A stretch of DNA of 64,000 nt from NCBI GenBank assembly GCA_034769895.1, contig CM068367.1, positions 111,522,654-111,586,653 of the forward strand, given 5' to 3'. Origin of the DNA: Magicicada septendecula. Taxonomy: Eukaryota > Arthropoda > Insecta > Hemiptera > Cicadidae. Of this stretch, positions 34,985 to 45,384 are shown one piece after another (positions within the stretch are counted from its first letter, which is position 1; each line of letters opens with the position of its first letter). Position numbers and translations under genes: made by a program. Below the pieces are notes generated by a model, which made no database searches, had not been told where the DNA came from, and saw only the letters and a list, made by a program, of their open reading frames with translations.

Positions 34985-36041
34985 CTATTTGGAGAACTCT
35001 TACTTCATTGAAAGGCTAGTGTAGGGGGGGCGGATATCTTTGGAATATTCTTGAAACGAAATCGGCTTCCTTCACAATTCAAAATACGAAACTTGCGCAT
35101 ACGCATTCGACCAATCTTCCAAGGAGGCAATCATGTCTCCGCCGGTGTTAAGGAATTTTGATCTTCAAAGCATTCCGCCTACTGTAAAAGCCACCCCCTC
35201 CCCCACTTTCGAGCGTCTTAGCTGCAACAGAAATGTGAGTCAAGTGTTCTCAAGTTAAGTCATTGGTTGTCATCTTTTTAAATGAAGTAATTCTGGCAAG
35301 GGCCTTGTTACCAGACGCACAGGTTTTTAAAACTGCAATAGTTAAAAAAAAATGTAATAGTATTCAGGCAGGGAGCGTATGTTGTATCCAATAATATTTT
35401 TCGTAAACGATATGGTAAAACAGGGAGTTACACGAGTTGGTTTAAGTGTGGATAGACATAACTGTAAGATAAGTAGGGAATTTTCTTTTCTGGCCTCGTT
35501 TGTTTTGAAAGAGGAATATTAATGGTAATTGTGTATAGGAGAAATATTTTAAAAATAAATGCATTAAATAATTAAACTAGAATCAACACAATAGTTTTGA
35601 AAAGTGATGCAGACCGAGGCGAGTTAACCTTTGGCCAGCTGGTAGCCGCAGGTGTGGTGGGGTTTCTAGTATTCTCCCAACTTATCTGATAAACTGTTGC
35701 ACCGTCTCATGTTATTTATAGTGCGTCTGGCATTCTGAGTTCAAGGGCAACTTGGATTTGTTTTCCTTTCGATCAGCTGTTTCATCATTGTGGCCAAATG
35801 TAGGTCAGTTATTAGCGTTGAGTTATTGTTTGGTCCGATACATACCACATTCTCACGTGGTCTCCCGTCGGGATGAGGTTGGGCGATTCTAGTTGTTCTG
35901 TAAAGAAGTTTACCCCCCCCCCTTTCTCACGTATTAAGGTTAATTAATAGATAGTGCAATTTGGAGTTGCTGTTCGTGTGCCCTCGGTCGATCTTCCACT
36001 GCTTACTTTATCGGGCCCGGCCTCCCTAATGTAGGGGAGTT

Positions 36042-36185
36042 GACCACCCATATATCAAGGTTGAAGTTCCCTTGTTCTGTAGTATATGAGTGGTCGTTCC
36101 AAGAGGTGGACAGTGATTGAGAAGGTAAGCACTCACATATCAAGGTTGTAATACCATGATGGCCTTCGGGGAAGAATATGTGAGT
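36042..36185. repeat. two tandem related stem-loops
   Basis: GACCACCCATATA (36042) pairs with TATATGAGTGGTC (ends 36095), one mismatch. The next, ACTCACATAT (36131) pairs exactly with ATATGTGAGT (ends 36185). Both share ATATCAAGGTTG just inside the left arm, so one is likely a duplicate of the other. They lie inside the short-LTR element. Confidence 0.6.
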
Positions 36186-36455
36186 GGTAGTAGGTGGTGT
36201 CACCAGTGAGGGTGACGTTGGGCCGGTCCCGCGTGATGTGGTATGTGGAGGGGTCGTAAGGGGTTTTGACTGTTGTTTGGTCCTGAAGGGGAATAGATGT
36301 TGTCCTGTTTAACTATTGATTTGGGGTCTCAGTTTTTTTTTTGAGTTTAGGAGGTCAGAACTCAGAGGAGCTAGCCCGATTCTTGTCTTTCCTCTTTTCT
36401 TCTTCTGTTTCTTGTCGGCCCGGTCAGCATGCAGTACCACATACTTATACATATA

Positions 36456-37770
36456 CAAGGTCCGCCAGTGAAGCGGGAAATTTTGAAAGTCCAATAGTTC
36501 ATTTTCTGCTCAGGAGAGGGCGTGGAGGTTTTCGATTGTTGTTTTACATTTAATGGCATTTGTTAAACATGGAGCAGTGGTCCGGTGCACAGCGTGCTTT
36601 CTGCGTAAAATCGTTTTATAAGAATGGTGACTGTGTGACTTCTGTACAACGATTGTTTCGTAATCATGTCAATATTCCACGACATGGAAGAGTGCCGTCC
36701 GCTCATGCAATTATGTCATGGGTGAAAACGTTTGAAGAAACTGGTTCCACATTAAACTTAAAGCATAGAGGAGCAACAAGGTCTGTAAGAACAGAGGAAA
36801 ACATTGAAAGAGTTCGAGTAGCATTGACGCGTAGTCCACAACGTTCTTAAATGAAACATGCATCCGGACTAAACATTAGTGACACATCGTTACGACAAAT
36901 TTTGCATAAAGACTTATCTTTTTATCCTTACAAAATTCAAGTAATCCAGGAGTTGAAAGATGGCGATATGCTGGCTCGCAGGATTTTCAGCGAAGAAATA
37001 TTGCGACGTGTAAATGATGATGAAAACTTTATTCACCGCATGTTTATGTCAGATGAAGCACATTTTCATTTAAATGGATATGTAAACAAACAAAATAGTC
37101 GATATTGGAATGATGAAAACCCAGGTGAGTTGCATGAAAAGCCATTACATAGTCCGAAAGTTACGGTGTGGTGTGCAGTTTCATCATCTGGCATTATTGG
37201 GCCATATTTTTTCCAAGACGATAGAGGAAACACCACAACTGTCAATACAGACCGCTACACACACACATGGTCAGAACATTTTTGATGCAACAGCTCCCTA
37301 GGTTTCCGGAAATTAATTTTTTCCAGCAGGTTGGAGCCACAAGTCATACTGCTCGTGTGTCCATGGCTGCTTTAAGAGAACTCTTCCCGGACGGACTCAT
37401 ATCCAGATATGGCGACATCTCGTGGCCTGCAAGATCCCCAGATTTGTCCCCATGCGACTTTTTTCTTTGGGGATTTCTGAAGAGCAGGGTATTCATTGAT
37501 AGACCGCACACCATACCGGAATTAAAAACGAATATCAGACAAGAAAGTGCACGGATTCAACCTGACCTGCTTCGCCGAGTGATGGAAAATTTTTGGTCAA
37601 GATTAGAAGAATGTTTACAAGAAATGGCTCTCACTTGAGCGGCGTTATTTTTAAAAAGTAAAATAATGGCATACTTTACTCAACTCAAATCTGTAAAAAA
37701 AATTCTGATAATAAATGTTTCATGAAAAAATTGGGTACTTCTAATTTTCCCGCTTCACTGGCGGACCCTG
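36456..37770 (+). mobile_element. Tc1/mariner-type transposon, DD41D (rosa/Visitor-like)
   Basis: A 1315-bp element with 25-bp terminal inverted repeats (left CAAGGTCCGCCAGTGAAGCG..., right its inverse with one mismatch, A/G at position 3). TA dinucleotides flank it at 36454-36455 and 37771-37772, the expected target duplication. It encodes one transposase gene (see next). It is inserted inside the short-LTR element, so it is the youngest layer of the nest. Confidence 0.93.
36569..37638 (+). pseudogene. DD41D mariner-like transposase, inactivated
   Basis: The ATG at 36569 starts MEQWSGAQRAFCVKSFYKNG, an N-terminal helix-turn-helix region, then RHGRVPSAHAIMSWVKTFEE. The catalytic core shows MSDEAHFHLNGYVNKQN (first Asp), FQQVGATSHTAR (second site) and RSPDLSPCDFFLWG (third Asp). 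Forty-one residues separate the second and third catalytic positions, the DD41D spacing of the rosa/Visitor group. Three defects are visible: a TAA at 36848-36850 after 93 codons, a frame change in the ACACACAC run near 37256-37266, and Val (GTT, 37330) where the second catalytic Asp should be. Full length would be about 356 codons, normal for the family. The gene is dead but little diverged otherwise. Confidence 0.92.
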
Positions 37771-37973
37771 TACACACTCAGACACACATACACACACACT
37801 CCAATTCTTCCTTTTTCTTGTTTCGTTTTCTCTCTGAGCCTCTGTCTTCCTAAGAGCGGCATATTGTGATGAGATTCCCCAAGGCAGCCAGGGATCGGTT
37901 TGTAATGATAGGCTAGCCAAGTGGCTACGGTTTGATTTTTGGGGGGAACCAGGTTGCCCTTTTGGGGTGAGGG

Positions 37974-38071
37974 TGTGCCGGCAAGTTTAAGTTAAAGTGA
38001 GGGAAGTTTTTTAAACGTGATTCACTCCGGTCGAGACTGGCAGGCTAGATCGATAGGCCGTAGCCGTTACA
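37974..38071 (+). repeat. 3' short LTR
   Basis: 98 bp, preceded by a purine-rich tract at about 37960-37973 and followed by ACAC. Confidence 0.85.
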
Positions 38072-38300
38072 ACACTATCTCCATTTTTTATAATATAGAG
38101 TTTTTTATATAGTGTTAATGTACAGACTGCCCTCTTTCTAGTAGTATATAGCACTATCTCATAGTTATTTTTATGCAGCCAACACGCATGTTTAAAATAA
38201 CACTATCTCACATTGCTTTTTGAAGTAAACAAAATGTTTTTTAGCTGTCCTGTAATTACTGTGTATGTGACATGGTGTCTTATGCCTCTGGCGCACAGAT

Positions 38301-40590
38301 GTGTGTGTGTGGGGGGAGTATATATTGTAACGTACTAAATATTGATCTCTATCGTATGGTTTACTAGCCACTCGTTGGTTGAGTCAATTTCTAACATACT
38401 CATTAAGAAAATGTAGTTTTTTATTATAAAATTTCAGTAATTTTCAGGATTATTATGTTGTCAGGGTAATGTTTGTTAAGCGCTAATTTGCAATCGTATG
38501 TTGCAAATAAAATGTATTGGTTAATCTGTAATTAATATTGCATATATCACAAGGGTTTCTCTTTCCTTCTAATTTTTATTTTTTTATATCTTTTATTTAA
38601 TATAATACTATGAATACTAATTCTCAGTAAGGCAGATTCAAATCTTGTGCCATACTTTTCTTGTCGGGAGTGTTACCAACGATAACAAACATTAGTGGCA
38701 GTTGATGAAAAAATTAACATTCGATTATATGTTATAGATAATATCATATACATAAAACTATCAACTAGGGAAAGAAAAGAAAACCTTTTATATGGTGTTA
38801 TTTAACTCAAATCCTTTATTCTCCTTATTAAATGTTGGTAAAAGAAAGATATAATTATTAACAAAGTCTTGCCGGCTGTTCTTTAAATTTGCTCAGAATG
38901 GCAGCAGTTACTCCCACCTCCCAGGGTATAAAATATTTGCGTTTTAATAATTGCTAATTAAGATACACTTAAAACTGTTTTACGTTAGGTTCTTTTGGCT
39001 ACGATATAAACTACAATGATCTTCGGAAAAGTACCAAAATACATGGACTTAGAATTAAATACAGAGTGTCTTAACAAGAGTTTATTACTAACTTTACAAT
39101 GTTCAGTGTCTTTAGGTAATGTTAAACTACGTATTTTCAATGTTTAGTACACTTTAAATGGTCATATTACCATACATTAATAGTTTTTACTATGAAAATA
39201 AGACTGTTTAATAATTATTTTCCAAGTGAAAGTTAAAATATAATTTTTATCAAAAAGTGTAAACAGTGTCTTTGTCAAATGTAAACTTGGGACACTAAGG
39301 TAACTTCATCAGTTTAGTTATTAGCAAAAATACTTCCCTTCCTGGATACGTTAAATTTATTTCTTCATATGTTAATCTGCTTCCTTCTTTCGAATAATGG
39401 TTTACTTCTTTCTTCTAAACATTCGATCTTTTAAAATGATTTAACTTTAATTACATTAACTGTTATTACACTCGAAATATTTTAGATTGGTCTCTCGTTT
39501 TTTTATATCATCCTTTCTCGTTCAGTTCTAATAATGGAATTTTTTATTTATTTTTATAACATGTCTGTTGCTAAGGCCCATAACTTAGCTTTCATTGGTT
39601 TAAACTGTATCATCTTGAGTTACTATGGTTCTCTCTGAGCCTCAAAATAAACAAACTTCTAACATCTTACATACAATTTTCTTAAAATTGTTATAACTAT
39701 AACTTTTTTATATGATCTTTGATCTTCAAGATACTAGTATCTTTGAATTTTTTATGGAACACTGATTGTTTTGATATCACTTTTGATTAGTTTCCATTCC
39801 ATATTCCAGAGTTACTAGTTTACACTTTTAACTATTTGTACAAAATTATTTATAATTAGTTCTTTTTTATACCCTTCACTTTACTAAAACTATTAGATGC
39901 AATCAGTAGTAACATAGTTCAACATGACATTAATTATTCTCGTTTTACTATAAACTCTTTTCCAAATTCCTTAACTATCTAGGCCTAAAATACCTAGTTT
40001 CACAAATATCTCTATTATTATAATTTTTGTACCCTTCCATTAACATTAACATTTGTTTAAATAATATTACAGCATATATTATCAATCAACATCAAACAAT
40101 TAATTACTAACAACTATTATGAAACATATTGCAATTCTTATTAAATTTATGGATCCATTCCAGTTTTTACAAACATAATAAAATTGGTATTCGCATGGTA
40201 AGTAGTCCCCAAAACATTGTCCTCCTTACTTACTAACTTTAATATCTCAAAACATAATTATCCTAACATTCTTTACTATTAACTACTTCCATTATAAACA
40301 TATCACAACTCTTATTGAACTTATGAGTCAATCTCAACTTTCACACACATAGTGGGATAAGTATTAACATGGTAAGTATTTACAAAACATTGTCCTTCTA
40401 GTCTTACTAACTTTAATAGTTCAAAACATAATTATTAAAACATTATTTATTATTAATCATTAGTATAAAACCTATAATTAGTAGTCATTTAAGCAGGCTA
40501 CTTTATGTTTTCTGGTACTTTTCTAAGGTTTGTAAATATCTTTACTTAGGCAATCACACAACAAGATGATGGGAAAAATATCATGTAACA
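38301..40590. other. AT-rich, T-biased stretch without genes
   Basis: Long AT-rich DNA with no supported coding frame. It includes a tandem duplication (listed separately) and a (AT)n tract near its end. Confidence 0.4.
40122..40480. repeat. ~173-bp tandem repeat, two copies
   Basis: Unit starts AAACATAT at 40122 and 40296. Shared blocks include CATGGTAAGTA, CAAAACATTGTCCT, TACTAACTTTAATA and TCAAAACATAATTAT. A third start (AAAACCTATAA, 40467) is partial. Confidence 0.7.
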
Positions 40591-40595
40591 TAATA

Positions 40596-40645
40596 CATAT
40601 ATATATATATATAATATATATATATATAATATATATATATAATAC
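40596..40645. repeat. (AT)n microsatellite with phase breaks
   Basis: TATATATATA runs interrupted twice by TAATATA. Confidence 0.85.
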
Positions 40646-40689
40646 CGTGGACAGAAAGAGTGACTAATGATTTAGATTCTGAAGAGAAT

Positions 40690-40960
40690 TGATGAAAGAA
40701 AGATTCTGTTTACAACCACTGAGGAAAGCAGAAGCAGTACGGATGGTCACTTACTACGTCATTCAACTGGTTCACTATTCTGATCAAGGGAATGATTGAG
40801 AGGGCAGTGGGAGAGGAAAGTCTAGACAAGGTGAAATAAAAGGAGGATGAAGCAAGTAGAGATTTAAGAGACTCTCTTCGAAAGGTCTTGCCCACCTTCG
40901 AATTGCAAGCCCACCAACATCTGGGTTGAAGAGAAGGAGAAGAAGACGCATTCCAGTCTA
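40690..40960 (+). pseudogene. possible LINE 3' tail
   Basis: Weak. The stretch reads WFTILIKGMIERAVGEESLD and SRDLRDSLRKVLPTFELQ in one frame and ends in GAAGGAGAAGAAGAC, which resembles the closing segment plus AAG-rich tail of LINE copies elsewhere in the window. No diagnostic motif. Confidence 0.3.
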
Positions 40961-41279
40961 TTTGTATTATACACGCATTTTTGAATCACTCTACATTTTT
41001 ATTGTTAACTATTGTCCCCAAATATTTAAACCCAACCGTTTTCGAAATCAATAATCACCAAATTCCACCATTCATTCTTTTCTTTCTTTCTCACTCTGTG
41101 TCATATGTTTGGTTTTCCCCTGCTCGATCTCTACACCCTTCACTTAGCAGTTGATACTTCTTATTGGTTCTTATTGTTACTAGATATTACAGCAGTATTA
41201 CCTGCAATAAATAGTTTCAGGTTTTACCTGCATTTGTTTAAGGTTTAAGACGTAGACAACGGGCAATTTTACTATAACA

Positions 41280-41672
41280 TATAGTACTAGAATCATCACC
41301 ATCATCGTATTCACAACACGACAAAGGGAAGGTCCTGCCTGTTCCGCCTTCAAAGATCCTCCACCCATCTCCTCCTGGGTCTACCCACATACCTGTGTCC
41401 AATAGGTTTGTATTTCCAGACTTGTCCGGAATCTAACAATGTACGTCAAGATACAAAATTAAAGTTCTATAATGTTACGGCAGTCCCTGTACTGTACTAT
41501 GGATGTGAATTATGGACAACAACCAAGAAACAAGACAGTAAAATACAGGCCTCGGAAATGGCGTTCTTAAGAGGAGTTAAAAGGTGTTCTAAACTTGACC
41601 GTATAAAGAATGAGGCCACAAGACAAGAGTTACAAGTTTTTAACTTGAATGAAAAATTATAGTACTAGAATC
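41280..41672 (-). mobile_element. RTE-like LINE insertion with 5' inversion and 15-bp TSD
   Basis: TATAGTACTAGAATC flanks both sides (41280-41294 and 41658-41672). Next to the left copy the LINE 3' end lies on the minus strand, from the ATCACCATCATC tail at 41295 to about 41430 (minus-strand GGAAATACAAACC...GGTAGACCCAGGAGGAG). Beyond 41431 a more 5' part of the same LINE lies on the plus strand and reads FYNVTAVPVLYYGCELWTTT, then KIQASEMAFLRGVKRCSKLD and LQVFNLNEKL. Compared with the related copy at 31 kb, about 55-60 bases of LINE are missing at the junction. This is the structure produced by twin priming. Confidence 0.85.
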
Positions 41673-41689
41673 TGGTAGAATTATAAATA

Positions 41690-42150
41690 CGTAGTCCAAT
41701 TATGAAATCGAAGGGCACAACAAACGAATTACGCATTAAATAGTGCATAATTAAGTGAGAGACCATGACAGGAGCATGACAAATTGTAACGCATACACGC
41801 GCGCCTTATCAGTTAACAGTATTATCGTTTCAATCGGCGAAAGAGACAAGAGGGCCGTGACGGATTACCAGTGTACCGAAGCCCGAGGAACTCAGCTCTG
41901 CGGTTGCGCTCACTTGCGGTCTCGGCCTAAGGTATGCCTACATTTATCCTCTTAATGACAACACCCGGTCTGAAACTCATCTCTCAATGTCATGCGCTGC
42001 TACCTACGCGTACGCGTTGTTATCGTCATTGTGCTTATCACGTCGGTCATCCGCATTATGTTCTAATATCCTCCCGCGAAATGTCCGCCCACACGTTAGC
42101 AACCCTTCATTACCTGTGCGTAAATATGTTACATTGTACACTCTTCCATA
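41690..42150. other. moderately GC-rich stretch, unidentified
   Basis: Contains ACGCGCGCC, CGTACGCG and other CpG-containing motifs between 41780 and 42100, unlike its neighbours. Two frames of 66-95 codons are open, but no family or splice context was recognised. Confidence 0.25.
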
Positions 42151-42152
42151 TA

Positions 42153-42980
42153 CAGTGGAACTCGAGAATAAAGAGCTCGCTTATAACGAAAACTCGGATG
42201 TAACGAGCAAAATTACGAGATTTGTTTGGTTGTATATCTTAGTAATGATAATTAAACTCGCTTTTAGCGAGTAGGAAAGCATTATATACTTGGTTATAAC
42301 GAGCATTTTATCACAGGCTTGTTCATGGGTTAAGGTCTAAAAAAGTTCGTTACAGTACAGCATTTTAAACATTCGCTTAATTAAAATCATTAACGCAATT
42401 TAGTGAAACTAATAATGTAAGTAATGAATTCGTGAAATATTTAAATAAATTACATAACTGATTTGATATCTACAGATACAAAATTACTAAAGAAACAATA
42501 ACAGATGGCTTTTTTAATGTTAGGCTAATTAAGTTCTATGTGCGAAATATAATTTTGACGATTCCGTTTAGAACGAATAACAAAAAGAAATAAATCAGAG
42601 TTCATTTTTCTTGTAATTTAAAAATAAATATTGTACATGTGGCATGGAAAGTTTTGCGTTTTTTGTCAGTTAGCCGGGTGATTTTTGATACGTTTTTACT
42701 ACACAGTTACTTTTACTATATCACGCCAATATTCAGCAAAGAATGGTAGCGTCTAAAAAATGTTTCAAGTTTAATTTTCACTTTTAAGCGTAGAATATAA
42801 AACAAGTCAAAATTTTATTGTGCTAACCCTCTTCTATAGTGGACATTTTTTGTTGTGTGTTCGATAATCACGGTATAAAAATTTAGGTTTGCGAGTCGAC
42901 AACTCGGATATAGCGAGCACCCGGTTTTAACTACCACATTTGTCCGTTCCCTTTAATCTCGTTATAAGCAAGTTCCACTG
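42153..42980. mobile_element. pogo/Tigger-like MITE
   Basis: An 828-bp element with CAGTGGAACT at its left end and AAGTTCCACTG at its right end, flanked by TA at 42151-42152 and 42981-42982. Next to the ends lie repeated GCTTATAACGA, TAACGAG and GCGAG motifs in both orientations (for example 42179, 42280, 42910, 42957), typical of the subterminal regions of pogo-like elements whose ends read CAGTNGAACCTCGNTATAACG. No transposase frame is present, so it is non-autonomous. Confidence 0.85.
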
Positions 42981-42982
42981 TA

Positions 42983-44700
42983 TTTGTTATCATTAAACAG
43001 GTTAAATTTACAGATTTCGTTAGCATATTATTGGCAGAGGTTTAGGATTAATATACTGTATTTAATGCATCTATGTACCTACATGAGGATTACTATAGTG
43101 CAATGAAAAATCGTGTTCCATATGTTTTATCAGGTTAATACATGCGGTCATAATAAGCCATATGACGATAATAAGAACAAGCGTCCCACGTATTTACGGG
43201 GAGACGAACAGCACCAGACTCCCCTCCCCCAGAGGGTCGAAAAGGTAGACGAGTTTTGTTTATCTCTTACTTTTTACACTGGGTTATATTTTTTCAGTAT
43301 GCTAATATAGTAGGAACTCATTTTTAAGTATACAAACAGGTTTATTACACAGAATTTGCGCATGCATTTGAAATATGAAATATAGGAATATCAATTCAGT
43401 CAATCTTCTAAACAATGTTTCAATAAAGTGTATTTTTATTGTGTTATTACCGTTTCCTTTTATGGGATGGATTTCAGTATGATATCACCACTTTCAGTTT
43501 TACAACCACTTCGAAGATAGCAATATTGATTAGACTTACCTTGTTTTTTTCTTTTGTATAAAGGTCGGACCCCAAGGCAAATTCTGGATACGCCACTGAG
43601 TAAGAGGACGTATGAAACATGCAGAGTTACGTCCAGGACTCTATTTTAACAAGCATGTATTTTAGCTTAAAAAGCATGTAGCTTTTTTGTAAATTAAACT
43701 TATAAATAAGATTGTAAGTGCAAATGTGTTGTGTGATATAAGAAAATGTGCATAATTATCGTAAGTTCGAGTAATAATAGTAGAGTAAGCTACCATCATC
43801 TCTGTACGTGTCGAATAATGGTTTATAAAATACTTACCAAATAAAATATTTAGGAGAGCTCTTTCTCATCTCAATTGTAATCCTTCTTTCTTGTGGCAGT
43901 AACGCCTTTACCTTTCTAAAAGCTCTCTTACTTACAGACATCCTATTTTTGACTTCCTCTGTACATCTTTTATTCCATGTGTGCAACTATAGTATTTATT
44001 TATCTGCCCAGCGGTATCCATGTTCCGAGTTAATTTCATTTCCACGTTTTATATGAATAGTACGAGAACTTAGTTGCAAAATGTATTATAAATGTAACTG
44101 AATCAGCAGAAACCTACGTTTCGCTGTTACCTACAGCTAACGCATCCAAACGACTTCACTTTAATCAAATCAGAGAAAAAATTTCCATAAATAAACAAGA
44201 AGACCGCGTGCGTTTGGTCGAAGGAAATGCTGCTGCTACTTCAAATAAACTTAATTTATATTACGATGATACATTCTACACTGTATAGAGGTCAATTTAC
44301 CAGCGATGAGATAACAAAGTGTCCTCTCGTTACAGAACCTCTACTATCGGAACAGTAATACGTGGGTGCACCAGGCCCATTTACACGAAGTAGTATGGGC
44401 ACACAGATTACTAAGACAATACATAAGCTACTGTGGATGACAAACATATGAAGTTCTAAACGCATACTTAAGATAAAGTCGCAGGGGCAGAAGGTCGTTA
44501 GAAAGAAAAAGCATCGTGGATTAGAAAGCTTTGTCAACGGTTCCATTGCATATCTCCAGCAGACCAAGGCAGCTGTATCGGAGCACAACCACAATGACTG
44601 CAACCTCCACTGGAAGACAGCTCTGTAAGAAGAAGCTAGATCGAAAACGTAGCCATAAATACAGGCAAAATCTGGTACTTTCTAGCACAAGGTAAAAAAG
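42983..44700. other. mixed AT-rich stretch, no gene supported
   Basis: Near 43565-43602 the sequence GGACCCCAAGGCAAATTCTGG followed by TACGCCACTGAG looks like the end of a hAT element, but a partner end was not found. Several short open frames carry no recognisable motif. Confidence 0.3.
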
Positions 44701-44711
44701 AAACTGTTCGT

Positions 44712-44968
44712 CTTGTTATTTGAATTAACAGTCTCTGTAATTCCAACTTGGTTGTGCTTACTTGCTGAACTGCTACCTGTAATGCTCCGGTACGAGGCCG
44801 TTCAGTGTCTCCACCATTATTTATGATCTAATGACGTGGTTTAGGACTTGACGTGGTTTAGGATCCCAGGACGTGATTTAGGACTTGATAATGGTAGAGA
44901 CACTGAAAGCCCTCGTCCGGAGCATGACAGGTAGCAGTTCAGCAAGTAAGCACGACAAAGTTGAAAAA
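44712..44968. repeat. copies D and E of the MVETLKG module, head to head
   Basis: A minus-strand copy (about 44820 down to 44712) and a plus-strand copy (about 44889-44965) are inverted over some 75 bases around a ~70-base spacer. The spacer contains GACGTGGTTTAGGACTTG-like sequence twice or three times in tandem. The pairing matches that at 28.65-28.87 kb. Confidence 0.65.
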
Positions 44969-45384
44969 AGAAACTATTGACGTTAAGAGTACAAAGAGTT
45001 GACGGATATACTCAAAGAAGGAAGCGAAACGGGACATTTCCTGTATGAAGTGATTTAGTTTATCCACGATGTACAGTTCTGCAGACATTATCACTAACAA
45101 TCCAGTCCGGGAGGTCGTTCTCTGGCTCCCACCCTCCACATTCTACTCCCATCTTCCCATTCTCCTTCTCTACAATCTTCGTAGTATATATTTTTTTTAT
45201 CTATTCCTATCGCGCTGCATAATTATTTTTGGAAGTCGTTGATCCCCATTGTACTTACATAATCGTATTACGTCATAAGTTGTTCCCATTGTATTGTTTT
45301 CTATAGTTGTATTGTTCCCACATAAGTTGTTTTCTATTATTGTTTTTTCTTTGTCTTCATTTCTAGTCATTTCTAGTTTGGACA

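Larger units (their letters stand above)
33335..38071 (+). mobile_element. short-LTR retrotransposon, apparently non-autonomous
   Basis: Direct repeats 33335-33458 and 37974-38071 start TGTGCCG and end CCGTTACA. ACAC flanks both outer edges (33331-33334, 38072-38075) as a 4-bp target duplication. Two bases after the left LTR comes TGGTAGCAGATCGTGG, a primer-binding-site-like sequence of the type used by several Gypsy lineages, and before the right LTR lies the purine tract GGGGTGAGGG. The LTRs are only about 100-124 bp. Without the mariner inside it, the element would be about 3.4 kb. No gag-pol domains were recognised in its sense strand, so it is either a non-autonomous element or a heavily decayed one. 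Confidence 0.8.
33309..38300. mobile_element. small TIR element split by an LTR element
   Basis: The 26-base end at 33309-33334 (starts ATCTGTGC, ends GCATAAGACAC) is the reverse complement of 38275-38300 with one mismatch. Removing the LTR element between them leaves about 250 bp, the size of a MITE. The short motif CACTATCTC recurs three times in its right part (38073, 38150, 38200 areas). Its own target duplication is unclear because the left flank is an AT palindrome and the right flank a GT run. Superfamily not assigned. Confidence 0.7.

Noticed and set aside
43565-43602. hAT-like end TACGCCACTGAG as a complete element
   Set aside because: No matching inverted end or target duplication was found nearby.
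44292-44603. 103-codon minus-strand frame as a gene
   Set aside because: No motif, no codon bias and no splice or promoter context; a chance open frame is likely.
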